From Cryptomeria japonica (taxonomy: Eukaryota > Streptophyta > Pinopsida > Cupressales > Cupressaceae), in NCBI RefSeq assembly GCF_030272615.1, contig NC_081406.1:399048939-399112938 (forward strand): DNA of 64,000 bases, written 5' to 3'. The translations under genes and the position numbers were made by a program. Within the stretch, counting starts at the first letter, position 1; each line of letters begins with the position of its first letter. The notes below the pieces were generated by a model that ran no database searches, was not told where the DNA came from, and saw nothing but the letters and a program-made list of their open reading frames with translations. Positions 22,353 to 34,823 of this stretch are shown here, one piece after another.

Positions 22353-25180
22353 TTAGAAATACTTACCTGAAAGTTATCTATATCTCTTTGGAGAAAACAT
22401 GTTGTCTCATTCAGAACAACTTCCTCTATTAGGTAGAATGATCTTGGCTCTCTATCAATCCTTACATTCACCCCTTTCACTGGGATGGTCACATATGAAA
22501 GATCTAGCTGGACATGTCCCCCCACCAATTTTGACCATTGCCTTGATAGTAACATCCCATAATTTGGTGGATTTGCACAACGGTGATGTCTATTTTATAT
22601 GACGTATCAGGGCATGTTGTAAATAGAAACTCCACATCCTTCATAATTCCAACAATTGGGACTGATCTATTATCCATAGCATAGCATTTCCCATAGGGAG
22701 TATCCATGTGCATCCCAAGTTATTTCATGACATCTTTTGGCATTATGTTCACGGTTGCACCTAAATCTATCATACAATTCTTAACCATTTTATTGTTAAT
22801 CATCAAAGTCAGATAAAAAGGATCAACCTAGGTAATATTCTTAGTGATAGAAGCTCCCAAATAGACAACAGGTGGATCTTCAACTTTTGGCTTATGACCC
22901 TCTTTATTAACTTCACCAACATTAGACAAAATCTTGATTGTTTCATGTTTGTAATCAGAGAATTTCATTACTTCAAGCAAGGGCACAAATATTTTCATCT
23001 GTGATAAAGCCTAAGACATAAATGATCCATAATTTGAGAGTGGCTTACTAATCTGTTTCTTTTCAATTGCCTTTGTTAATTTAAGAGGTTCTATTTGTTT
23101 GACCTTTTCTACTGCACCTTCCTTTTCCTTGGTAGCGATGGTGTCTTCATTTCCACTAGCTTTAGGAAATTTTGCAAATATCCTAGATGGTTTACCTTGC
23201 TTTGGGTTCACTATTATGTTCCTTAACTGATAATTGCTTTTCTCCTGAGCTATTGCTGCCACAATATAGTCTTCATTTTCTTCATCCGTTAAGTTTCTCA
23301 AGGAATTCACCGGCTCTCCATTATGAAACAATCTCCTCAGGGATGGGATGTTTGCATCATCACCAGTAAAAAATTGTTGTACACTATGTCATTGGCTCTC
23401 TCTTCTCCATTGTACATTTGAGGATTGCTTATCCTCAAATGAATCCTCATCCCTACCCCAAAATGGATCTGACGAAAGTACATTCACTATGGGCTCATAT
23501 TCACTCTCACGGTCCTTTTCTTCTGCAAAATCCTGATCAATCATACATTGTTCTGCAACATGGGGTAAATTGCAAACTTCACACCATGGATATTCTTCCA
23601 CAAAATTATCTACCTTCTTCAATGGATCAAGACTTTCTTTGCTTAGATTCGCATTTACCGGCTTACCATCTTTCCAGTTTGTATTATATGGCATGTCATG
23701 CAATCTTGGTCTATTGTAACTTATAGGCATATTACTTCTATATGGGGGTGACTTCTCATTGTGATTTTGCTTACCCTTCATGTCTTTCAGCATGTCTATG
23801 ATTTGGCCAAACTCATCCTTTTTTGTTGCTCTAGGATTATATAATTTTGAATCATCTCTCTTGCAAATTCTCCTAGCAGCCTTTCTGTTATTTTCAATAG
23901 TAGTGGTTATTTTGAAAGCTTACTGCAAGGTAGTTGACTTGTGAGATAGGATCTCATAATGAGTCTTGTTGTCAAAAGAACTCAAATAAGAATCAATCAA
24001 AAATGAATCAACAGGTCTAATGTCTCTTGGTATTATATTAATATTAAACCTCTTATTAAATTCAAAGACTGGTTCATTTTTATGCTAGTCAATTCATGAG
24101 ATTCAAATGAAGTATCATTATCTTCTCCAAATTCTTCCAATAATATTGTCACAAACTCCTGCCAACTACCAATGCATCTATCAGGAATATTTCTATACCA
24201 TTCTCCTGCATCCTCTGTTAGAGGTTGAACAAATAGTTTCATAAAACATCTTCGTAAGGACTTCAAACTCTTCAATGATATTTTTTACATTTATTACATG
24301 TTGTTCTATAGAATCAATTCCATTTCTTGTGAATTTAGGGATAGAGGATCTTAAATCATTTGAAATCTGATTAGGATATCCAACTATCCCACTGAAATCC
24401 AATTGTTTGTACCTTTCAATGGTCATAGGTGGTCTACCACCATAGTTTTTAGTTTGGTAATTTATATTTCCTCCATTATTACCATTGTTTCCATTGTTAC
24501 CTCTACCATTATTGTTATTTCCATTTCGATCGTTCTCATTACCATTGTGGTCATAGTTTCCATTGTTATCATAATACCCCCTATTATTGCTTACATTGTT
24601 GATCCTATCTCTACCATTCTAGTTACCAACAATTTCCCCACTATTAGTTCTTCTTTCATCATTATGATTATTATATTGTGCATAATTATACTAGTTTCTA
24701 TTTTCATTGTAGGGTATATTTTTCCATTTATCCCTCTTTTCATAATTATTATCCACAACATCTGATAATGGATTATTATAAACCCTAAATGGCTGTTCCA
24801 AGTTTCTTAGGTGAGGGGGACTATACCTAGGAGTTGTTATGGTACTTGCTTTACCTCTTCCTTTCTCTTCTTCAACCCTATTTGACTTAGGGCTTTGAAT
24901 GACATCTCTTTCTAATCCGAGTTTCTGCAACACCCAATCTGGTTATCTCTTAAGAGCCTTTGCCATTTTAGATTCATCTCTATTTAAGTCAGCCATTCTA
25001 AGAATAATTGCATCCAACTGCCCATCCTCCTGCTCCTTAGCAGTCAGGGTTTCATCATGGCCACCTTTATTATCTTTTATATTTAAGTTATAAAAAGGAT
25101 TTTCCTCCAGATTTTCAAATCTATCACCAGATCAAGAACCATCCTCTCTACGAGGAAACTTCTTAAACCCCCCCCCCCCC
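22353..25180 (-). pseudogene. TE-D gag and aspartic protease
   Basis: Order in the sense direction: a Gly-rich start with a run of 13 G, an Asn/Gly-rich stretch (24400-24620), then a gag core with LTEDAGEWYRNIPD and SWQEFVTILLEEFGED (24050-24240). A short knuckle, WCEVCNLPHVAEQC, follows at about 23560. Next comes a protease with MIDLGATVNIMP (about 22760; the expected Asp-x-Gly active site) and YGMLLSRQWSKLVGGHVQLD (about 22500). These are plant Ty3/gypsy gag and protease features. Several frameshifts and stops. The frame ends at ISKPG beside the deletion junction, so nothing of reverse transcriptase is left. Confidence 0.78.
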
Positions 25181-25603
25181 GAATGCCATATTTGATGTTT
25201 ATTTCTTTCCTTTGTTTCTTCTCTTTTGACTCAACTGAATGAGATTATCTTGTCCCTTGTGCAAAGACCTTCTCCCCTGCATAAATCTTATTGACAAATT
25301 CCTAGGAGATTCTCTTACTTTCTCAAAATACCAATTATTAATCATATATTAAATGTAGAGTCACCACCTCCTAAGAGGAATAATACTTTTATTGATCTTC
25401 TGGGCTCCTTCCTCTAGCAGAGTCTAAAACAAAACCACCAAAAATTTTGAACACTTTCTACGACAACTCCCCAGTAGAGTCGCCAATCTGTTGTGTGACT
25501 TGGATGGGAAAACAAAAATTATCAAATCTTCAATGAAAAAACACTAGAGCTTCTAGGTGAATGTCAAACTATGTATGACAACTCCCTAGAAGAGTCGCCA
25601 ATC
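25181..25603 (-). promoter_or_regulatory. TE-D leader with duplicated primer binding site
   Basis: The minus strand has TGGCGACTCTTCTAGGGAG beginning three bases from the LTR (core 25591-25600), the type of primer site used by many plant gypsy elements. A second copy, TGGCGACTCTACTGGGGAG, has its core at 25476-25485, exactly 115 bp away. It too is followed by CCAATCTGTTG on the plus strand, which looks like an LTR end. The 85 bp between are not obviously LTR. No ORF seen. Confidence 0.7.
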
Positions 25604-26616
25604 TGTTGGTTCCTAAAACCAATGATTGGAAATCAAAGAGACTTGCCAAATCCCTAACTGATCCAATCAGCCTTGGCCAACAAACAAGAATGGTCAAAGA
25701 CCAAATTCCTCTGCACTTTAGGCTCCACTAGACCTTAGGTGAGTATACCCCAATCTCCAAAGCATAAAGAGATTTATTTATAATGAATTTAAATTATTGA
25801 ATCTAGTTGTTTATAGGAATGGTAAACTGTTTCCTGCAGCTATGCTTTATGATATGCTTTTAACTTATTTTAGTCTGAAAAACTTGAATATAATTGATAA
25901 CGAACAAAGCTCATAGAATAATTCTGTTGGAACCTAGAGTAATTATGAAAGAACAAATCTAATAGAAACTAGTAATACTTTTCTCTAGTGAGGACTTTGT
26001 GCATACCAAAAATTATTCATAGAAAACTAACAACAGACCAGTGCCTTATCTGACAATTTATATATTATTTAATGGACAAATATTTATGGTCCTTGGAGAC
26101 AGCTGGAGAAAACTCATAGGTATGCAAGACTATCACTGCAATGACTTCAATGTATGTTATAAGAGAAACAAAAACAATTATGTTATCGGTATAACAACAA
26201 GTGATAAAACACCGCAACAAACCTTATTCAAATTTATCCAAGGGATTTTAACTCATCAACATCATACAACATGAAACGATCTGAAGATAAAAAGCAACAA
26301 ATATTGTATATTAATTTCTTGGGACAATGGGTGTACAAAAACTGTAGACTCATAGATACTTCATGATACATTTGCTTGCACAAAATTCATTTTCATTTCT
26401 ACATACCTGCTTTACATAACACTACTGGTTCCAATAGACCATCTTGCAAAATAACAATTTTCTTGTCATTCTATTTTTTAGAATACTAAATTACTCTCTC
26501 TATATATATGACTCAAAAGATATGAGTGAAAGGACTCACAATTTCATTAGTACAAACTAAAACTAACAAAGACCTAACTAACTCCCTAATTGCTATAAAC
26601 AAAACAATTACATAGA

Positions 26617-29513
26617 CTAGCCACTGACCATATTTCTAGATATGTCAAAGATATCCCTCATCTTTATATGTGCAAGCGTTGAAGATAATGTCTCTGACCA
26701 CTATTTCTACTGTGAAAAAACTCTCAACCCATTCCCCTATTTCATGCATATCCAGAGTATCTGCATGGTCAATGCTAAGGGTTTAACTGAGTAGGGATCT
26801 GCATTCAGTAATCTACTGGTTTTTGTCCTTTACAACCCCTATATCATCTACCACACTTGGGAATCTATGATTGACAAAACCCTTACACTCATCATATTCA
26901 ATTTTCAACTCTGTTGTGAATCCTTCATGAGTGGCAATCATTTTTTAACCTTATTGATCCTTTTGTCACTCAGTTTCTGATCTTGTAGTAGCATGCTTAA
27001 CCTATCAAGGATCCTCTGGTGTGACACTGTGTTATCCATGTTTCTATGGTACATAGTCAAAAATTCCTCTAGTATCTTCTACAGATTCTCAAATCATTTA
27101 GATAGTAGGACACATGTTGTGTCTGTCCTTATGCTCTACATTCTTTCCTTCAACTGTTTGTTCTCTTCGTGTAGTTCTTCATACTTATTTTTCAATTTGG
27201 ACTTATCTACTATCTGGGGTACAAGTTGGCCCCTACTTCTTAAAAGTTCCTCATACAATGATTTGTATTTTCCTGTTTCTTTCATCAGCATCTTCATCTG
27301 TGCTTCATTCAATTTTTAAATATCAACTCCCATATCCATCGTGACTATGGGATCCACTTCACCGACCTTCAACTTCATCATGTGTCCAAAAGCCTTGTCT
27401 ACATCTATGATCTTTGGCCTCTTATTTGGATGATAGAGGGCCCATAAACGCATAGCCTCATCATCTGGACCATATCTTGATCCAATGAAGATGTCATTCA
27501 CACCTTGAATGTCGAACTTGAAGTCCTTCTTATCTGAATATAATAAACTATCAAAAATGAAGGATGCACTAAGGTCCCAGCTTAGGAACAAAATTATTCT
27601 TGCTTCTATAAGGAATTATCTTCCCCTTTGAGGGCTCATGCCTTCTACTTCTGAATCGATATCAGCTTTTAGTTTTCAAAGCATCTCTGCCTCATTTTTT
27701 GGTGTTACATCAGACATGGCTTCTCTTAGCTTCTTTCCTTTGAAGTGATATAAGAAGGATTTAAACTCCTTCAATTTGATGAATTCATCATTAGACACAA
27801 AAGAAGTGTGCTCTTCTAACCTAACATCAACATCAGCATTTATCCTCACAATAGTTAGGTCCTATGCTTCTGGCTCCTCCTCCTTTACAGGACTCTTGAA
27901 TCTTGAGACAACCTCATTCTCTTCTGACTCATTCTTAGCTTCTTCTTCTCCTTCCATCTCCTGCAATCTTTTCCTTTTTTCTTCCAGGATCTGGTTCAAG
28001 TCCTGAAAGATCTACATAGCCTCCTTGAATTCCTTGTTTCTGAAGATATCCAGGGCTTCCACGTGCTCACAAAAATAATCGCCCAGATTTTGCCCTTTTC
28101 TACCCTGGTGGATATAACCCTCAGGGTCATAATTCTTTCAGCTTGTGTGCTCATAGCGGTTATAATCTTCTATTAACCTCTTGTCAACCATATCATATTT
28201 CTTTGTTGATACAAAGGTGAAATCACAATAATGTAGAGTCTTGGGAAAGAAAAATTGCTTGTGGGCACCCCAAAAATGATGTGCATTTGAGACACTCATT
28301 TGCCTCATAATCTCTAGGTAGGCAATTTTGTCAGTTGCAGGTTTTGATAGCACATAAGGGGCTCCCTCAAATCCAAAAACTCTAACATATGTGTAGTCCT
28401 AGAATACATACCAGTCACCCTAATTGTGATTCAACTTGGTATCCCCATGTTCATGGGGCTAAGAAATCTTTTGATTTCTTCTGAAAATGACCCATCAAAA
28501 GAAACTCTGAAAGCTCTGTATAATAGTTGCACAAAGAATTCTTTAAATTTGATATAGTGAGATCTCATAAACCGATAATCCCATAGTGACACCCATAGTT
28601 GCACTGGTTGCTCCTGTCCATCCTTGCCATGAACATTTATCTTCAATTCCTCAGACCACCCCCTGCGTCATCCATAAAACAAAATAATATGCATCAACAA
28701 TGAACAGAACTTAGAAAACTTGTCAGGGTTATTATGAAGGCTTAAGAAAACCTCATGCATCTTCTTAGCAATGCAATTAGCATAATCGAACTATCTCGAC
28801 TCATGCATTTGTGTGTCAACAACAAGAACCAAAGGTCCTATCTGAGCTACATCCAGAACCTCGACTCCTCCCACTTGACCGCATGCCATATATGCATATT
28901 GCAGATACTACCTGAAAATATTGATATCAAATGGGGGCCCATCTTCATTTGTTAACTTTCCTTTCTTAGCCTTATGTATGACCTAATTCTACCTATTGCA
29001 TATAGTATCCATATTTGTATACTCCTCCAATTTCTCAAAAGACAGTGGCACATCAAATTCTAAACCAAGATCAAAAACCTTCTGAATGGTGGCTGCTGAG
29101 ATACAGATGAATGCATCGCCATTTGGCAATTGAATACATCTTTTTGTATCATTATAAGCCCTAGCCAATGTTTTCATCAATTGAATATTTACAAAGATGT
29201 TAGCAACCACAAGTTTACCCAATCTCGTTGTTCATGGGTTTGAAATTGGGGTCAGCTTATTCCTTCTTGAATAATGATACAATAACAACTCGTGACCTCT
29301 AATCCTGGTCCAAACATCACTAATTTCCTTGAAATCATCTTCTAACTGGCCACAGATAGGCAAACTAGCCTTGGATCTTTGGGATTCAACTCCTAGTGAG
29401 CTCATTTGATCAATCATGTCTTGATTCAACTTCTACCTCTGTGCAACCTTCTTGGAGACACTCTTAGAAGCCTCAGAGACCTTCGTCTTCCCTTTTGAAC
29501 TAGAGCCCTCCAT
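26617..29513 (-). pseudogene. ORF inside TE-D LTR (copy 2, near full length)
   Basis: ATG at 29513 (MEGSSSKGKTKVSEASK) opens a frame that can be followed for about 960 codons to a stop near 26617, through roughly ten stops. Sections: a basic start; a globular part with CGQLEDDFKEISDVWTRIRG and LPNGDAFICISAATIQKVFD (about 29050-29370); WVSLWDYRFMRSHYIKFKEF (about 28560); RLIEDYNRYEHTS; a Glu-rich coiled coil (27900-28010); GSRYGPDDEAMRLWALYHP (about 27440); and a second coiled coil (27050-27330). The frame is shared with the other LTR copy. I recognise no domain. The globular part faintly recalls plant mobile-domain proteins. Role unknown. Confidence 0.6.
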
Positions 29514-31142
29514 ATCTGAATACCTCAAGCTTTACTGAAATTCAAATTTTTGTAGCTTAATTTAGTTCTAATCTCTTTGTTTTCTTTAGTTTGATATGCC
29601 AATTCCTTATACCAGCATCTATATATAGATTTGATACTTCAGGAGCATTTACTCAATTCAAATGGTGTTGTGATTCGCGTCGTGTAAGCACAAAGTTGTT
29701 TGTTGCCTATATTAATAATGGTGGGTGGATTCGTTAAGATCTGATTTTGCAATGGCTAGTCATCATAACTCCTAATATTTCAGTCACTTGGTGTGACCCA
29801 TCCTTTTCATCGGCAGAGGTCTCACTAATCACTCCATCGGGTATCAGTGTAGCTTATTTGTTATAATTTTGATGGTTATAATTTCCCTGATGGCTCCACC
29901 TTCTAGCTAGGCTTTATCTTTACCTTTATATCTTATCGGTATAAGTCATTCCAATATACCCTCCTTTTCCTTCGTGGCATTATGCCCATCAGGCATTGAC
30001 ATAACTCTAAATACACTGCTTGGATGGTTTAAGCTATCTCGATGAATCCTCGTCCATGGTCCACATCTTGTTTGTTACATCGGGTCATCTTATCGGGCAT
30101 TGGAACAACTCACTTTATGTTTCTCTGATGAACCAATGTCACTGCCTTTGCACTTATGTATCTTTTATTCCTCCAATCTATCGGCATATGTTTCCCTGAT
30201 GAGATCTCCTCTTTCGCACCTACCTCCGCTTTCTCATCAGTTATCGGTGTAACAAAAAGCAATTCTCCTCTTGATGAGGTGAAGATATCTCGATGACTTC
30301 ACCTTCGATTAGTGTAACTCATCCTGATCAAGTCTCCTTCTTTGTGCCTGGCTTGTCCTTTTCATTGGGTATTGGTGTAAAATAAAACATTTTTCACCAA
30401 TGGTTTAAGTTATCCCAATGAGTCCTATTTTCCACCTTTTGGTATTGCCTCATCGGAGTAAGTCATACAGATGACACCACCTTTTCCACCTAGCCCATCA
30501 GGTATTGGGGTAGCATGAAATGACATTTTGTGATGACTCGATGACATTGCCGACCTCTACTTCGCATTCTCTTTCATCGGTGTAAGTTATACCAATAACC
30601 TCATCGGCTGTTGGCACAACATTTTCTCATACCCTCGATAGTGAATGTTACACCGATGAAACCCTCCTTTTGAACCTTCTTTTGGTCCTCCTTCAGAGTG
30701 GTCGGTCTAGGTCACGTCGATAGGTTATTTCATTGCTTCGGCTAGTCGGTCTTGTCGGGGTGACTTACGCTAATAGCTCAAATTTGATAATTGTGCTAAT
30801 TAAGCTCCTCTTCATATATTCTTTACACTTGCAATTCTCCATGGAAACTTCATACATACTAATAGATGGTAGAGTCTATCCCATAGGCCCAAAGAATGTT
30901 TTTATAAGGATCCCAATATTGTCATGATGAAACTTCCTCATGTAGTCCCTATTTAGTGCCAACCCTTAGCATGCCCCAGCAGTACTTGTTCAATTTTGAA
31001 AATAGTTCTTAGTAGGATCCTTCTGATACTGCAACATACCTCCTACATATTCAATCTAGCAGTAAATGCCCTTATGATGAAAATGTACATATAAAAAATC
31101 AAACAAATAGAAAAGAAAAGTTTACAAAAATATGTGCTAAAA
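29514..31142 (-). promoter_or_regulatory. TE-D LTR upstream (U3) region with degenerate repeats
   Basis: Non-coding 1.6 kb ahead of the LTR ORF, where the promoter of the element should lie. Between about 29800 and 30660 short motifs such as ATCGGTGTAA, ATCGGTATAAGTCAT and CATCGGTGTAAGTTATACC recur about a dozen times with irregular spacing. No ORF of note. Confidence 0.5.
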
Positions 31143-34100
31143 AGATCAACTTGATATCTCGTAGCTATGCACACAGTGTGCATAATGTCTGACCTAGTCT
31201 GACTAAGATATAGAAGTCCACCAACCATAGATTTGTACAAATTCTTATTAGCTTTTGAAGATTCAACATTCTTAGAAAATTTACAGCCAGTCACCATAGG
31301 AGTTCCAACTAGTTTGGAGTCATCTAACCCAAACTTCTTCAACAATTCCTTCACATATTTAGTTTAGGATATAAAATACCTTTTTTAGTCTGTGAAATCT
31401 GCAAACCTAAGAAAAATTTCATCTCTCCTATCATAGACATCTCAAATTCTTTCTGCATATCATGGGCAAACTTCATGCTCAAGTCATCACCTCCTCCAAA
31501 GATAATATAATCAACAAGGACTTCAACAATCAAGATGTTATCATTCCCAATATTAAAGTACATATTACTATTAATGGCACCTTTATTAAATCCTAATTTC
31601 AGCAAGTACTTATTTAATCTAGCATACAGGGCTCTAGGGGCTTGTTTCAATCCATAAAGAGATTTCTTCAGTTTACATACCATGTCTCCATCATCTAATA
31701 ATGAAAATCCATCAGGTTGCTCAATGTAGACTTATTCCTCAAGATCACCATTCAGAAAAGTTTACCTAACATCCATCTGATACACCTTGAAATTTTTATA
31801 GGTAACAAATGCAAGCAATAGTCTAACAACTTCTAGTCTGGCTACCAGAGCAAAAGTCTCCTCATAATCAATCCCTTCTTTCTGTGAATATCCTTTGCAT
31901 ACCAGTCTTTCTTTATTTCTGACAACTTCACTATCTTCATTCAATTTATTCCCAAGTACCCATTTACTACCTATAACATTCTTATCTTTAGGTCTAGGCA
32001 CAAGCTCCCATGTGTTATTCTTTTCAATCTGATCTAATTTTTCTTCCATAGCTCTTATCCAATTTTCATCTTTGCGAGCCTCAACAACATCTTTAGGTTC
32101 AACTATAGAAATCAAACATACCTCTTCAACATCTTGCGTTCCTCTAGTCATCACACCTTTATTTTTATCTCCAATAATTTGATTTTTAGAATGATTCAAT
32201 CTTACATACCTCAAAGTTTCTGATTGTTCTAATTTTTCAGGTTCCTGAACCTCTCCATTGGTAGCAACAACATCTAGATTAACTATCTCTACCAAATCAT
32301 TTTACATCAATTCTTTAGTCTGAATAGGATTTAGAGCAATGTGTTGACCATCATCATATCCGTAAGCTCTGATTTATTTTACAAGGTTCTCATCCACCTT
32401 CACATTTTCTTTTTCCACTATCTTTCTTAGTCTCTTATTGTAGCACTAGTAGGATTTTCTCTTTGTTGAATATCCCAAGAAAATTCCTTCATCACTTCTT
32501 ACATCAAACTTTCCTATATCGTCATCTCTTTTGATATAACATTTGCTACCAAATATTCTGAAATATCTCATAGTAGGAACATGACCAAACCATAGCTCAT
32601 AAGGAGTCTTACTAGTACCACCTTTAATATGAACTCAGTTGAATGTGTTAAAAAAAGTGCTCATAGATTCTCTCCAATAGATCTTCGAAACATTCCCTTC
32701 AATCATTATAGTCCTTGCAACATCCAAAATATTGATGTTGTTCCTTTAAACAACTCCATTATGTTGTGGAGTTCTAGGAGCAGATAATTATCTTCTAATC
32801 CCAGGATTCTCATAGAATGAATCAAACTCACCAAAAAAAAATTATCCTCCCCTGTTAGATCTTGGACATTTCACCCTCAATCCTGACTGAGTCTCAACCT
32901 TTGCTTTGAATATCTTGAATTTGTCTAATGCTTTGGATTTCTCCTTCAAAAATATAACCCACATCATCCTAAAATAATCATCAATTAGCAACATAAAATA
33001 TCTATCTCCCTGCACACTTCTAACATTTGTAGGTCCACACAGGTTAGTATGGACAAGATCTATCAATCCATGAGATGTATACTTCTTTCTCTTGAAAGAA
33101 ATTCTTGTTTGCTTACCCAATTAACATTCCTTATATACTGGATTAGCAAGCTTAACAATCTTAGGTAGATCTCTAACAACTTGAGTAGAACTGATCTTAA
33201 TCATTGAATCAAAATTAACATGACACATTATCCTATACGACAACCAACTTTCATCAATCTGAGCAATCAAACAACTTTTCTCACCAACATTCAAATGAAA
33301 GATATTACCTTCAATCTTAGTTCCAGATGCAATCTCTATACCAAAGGCATTTAGGATTTTGCATTTACCATTCTTGAATTGTAAATCATATCCTTTGTCC
33401 ACCATCTATCCAACACTTAAAATATTATGCTTCAAATATTCAACATATAGAACATCATCAGTATTATGCTTACCATCAGAGGAAATAAAACCTTTACCAT
33501 AGATCACATAGGCTTTGTCATCTCCAAATCTCACTATTCCACCATCATATATTTCCATACTCACAAATTTTCTTTTATCACCAGTCATATGATGTGAACA
33601 ACTATTTTCAATTACCCATTCATCTTTTTCTTCAACTTTAGCAAACAAATATTTCTCCTTAATAGTGCAACTAGTGGAATCAACAGGCACCAGTCCATCT
33701 TCTTTGATAGAAGTAAACACAACTTCATCTCCCTCTGATTCTTCATCCGTAACACCCTTATCAATAGCATAATAGCATTTCTTCTAATGCTTATACTTCT
33801 AATTAGACTTGTAAGGCTTATCATACTTCTCATGCTTCTCATATCTATCATTTCTATCATGCTTATCATATTTATCATGCCTATCATACTTAGCCATTAT
33901 GTCTAGGAACCTAGAAGCAAAATTTCCTACCTTATTGCAAGAGAAACATTTCAAGAGGAATTTTTCATCATACTTATCAGTTCTTTTAGGCAATCTCTGG
34001 GCAATCAATTCTTCAAGCTCATCGAATTCTCTTTCTTTCTCTTCCATTTCTCTTCTTTCTCTTTCATAGCTGGATATTTTGCATTCTTCAAGATCACACT

Positions 34101-34767
34101 TCTGCTTTCCAGATACAGATGCTCTAAATGCTATCTCAAACTTTCCATGTGATTCACCAAATTTGCTCAACTCAAATACAACAATGCTTCCAACCAACAT
34201 ATCTCTTGTTACTATAGTCACACTCCAGATCTCATCAATAGCGGCTACCTTATGTTTATAAGAAAGAGGCAATGATCTCAACACCTTAGCAACAATTTCA
34301 TCTTCTTCAAGGGTTCCACCAACACATCTGATACCTGGGACAGGGTCATTCACCTTAGCCATAAAGGTATTTATGTTCTCATCTTCTCCCATCTTCAGCA
34401 TCTCATATTTCCCTTTCAAACTCTACAAATTAGCAACTTTCACTTGTTTATCTCCTTCATACAGGGTTTCAATCTTCTCCCATATCTAATGTGCGAGATG
34501 AAGTCTCATTACATTTGTCATATTTGAATCAGTCATGACACTCAACAATGCTTCCTTCATTCTAATATTATGTTCAACTTCCTTGATCTCATTAGCAGTA
34601 ACCGGTCCATTCAGAGGAGCCAAATAGGCATTCTTTGTAATCTTCTAGTAATCTTATCCAAGACATCTCAAGTGCACTTCCATTCGGTTCTTTCATATAG
34701 TATACTTACCTCCATCAAATCTTAGACTCTCCTTCTTAAAGATAGCACCTCCAATTCCAGTTGCCAT
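31143..34767 (-). pseudogene. TE-C gag-pol, main part
   Basis: ATG at 34767 (MATGIGGAIFKKESLRFDGG). Gag comes first, with a knuckle CFSCNKVGNF that has lost His and the last Cys (about 33940), followed by a charged KYDRHDKYDKHDRNDRYEK repeat. The protease site reads [12 protein letters not shown] (about 33590) where [11 protein letters not shown] is usual. Integrase has CHVNFD and HTNLCGP (about 33045) and then SNRGG (32846). Reverse transcriptase has [20 protein letters not shown] (about 32000), [11 protein letters not shown] (about 31640) and LVDYIIFGG where VDD is expected (about 31500). It breaks at 31143 where TE-D entered; the RNase H end is at 5735-6317. Many stops and changed active sites. 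Confidence 0.88.
33820..33891 (-). repeat. 9-bp tandem repeat in TE-C gag
   Basis: Eight consecutive 9-bp units of the plus-strand form ATCATGCTT, with one to three changes each. On the minus strand they encode alternating Lys/Tyr/Asp/His triplets just after the zinc knuckle. Confidence 0.75.
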
Positions 34768-34809
34768 CTCGGATCTCCTCAAGTGGTTAAGCTTCTTTAG
34801 GAGGATCTA

Positions 34810-34821
34810 GCTCTTATACCA
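34810..34821 (-). promoter_or_regulatory. TE-C primer binding site
   Basis: Minus-strand TGGTATAAGAGC, one base from the initiator-Met consensus, two bases from the 5' LTR. Confidence 0.85.
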
Positions 34822-34823
34822 AT

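Larger units (their letters stand above)
6318..31142 (-). mobile_element. TE-D: gypsy-like element with very long coding LTR
   Basis: Inserted in TE-C RNase H with AGATC on both sides (6313-6317 and 31143-31147). Target codons resume exactly, so both outer ends are secure. In element order: a 5' LTR (31142 to 25604, about 5.5 kb), a primer site of the TGGCGACTCT type used by plant gypsy elements, and gag plus protease (about 25180 to 22353). An abrupt junction follows, then a truncated 3' LTR (22352 to 6318) interrupted by TE-E and TE-F. No reverse transcriptase, RNase H or integrase remains. The junction at 22352 suggests they were deleted together with the start of the 3' LTR. The rightmost end lacks the usual CA. 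Confidence 0.8.
25604..31142 (-). repeat. TE-D 5' LTR (5.5 kb)
   Basis: From TGTTGGTTCC at 25604 to the target duplication at 31143. The left 2.8 kb is shared with the fragmented left LTR. The remaining part (28442-31142) has no surviving partner because the left copy is truncated. That the whole block is LTR follows from the position of the primer site at its left edge and the target duplication at its right edge. The outermost right bases (GCTAAAA) do not end in CA. An alternative is a 1-kb LTR followed by internal DNA of a truncated tandem copy. Confidence 0.65.

Noticed and set aside
24403-24765. Plus-strand 120-codon frame rich in Ile, Val, Ser and Thr that looks like a membrane protein
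   Set aside because: Antisense of the Asn/Gly-rich stretch of TE-D gag; hydrophobicity is a by-product of reading AAT/AAC codons in reverse.
25168-25180. Run of 13 C as an assembly fault or gap
   Set aside because: Homopolymer in the Gly-coding start of TE-D gag; similar G runs occur in the conserved LTR block, so a true run is plausible, though its exact length is uncertain.
25604-31142. Tandem TE-D copies sharing an internal LTR
   Set aside because: Considered for the repeated 26.7-28.4 kb segment. The exact AGATC duplication and codon continuity at 31143 fit one element with long LTRs better, but it remains an open alternative.
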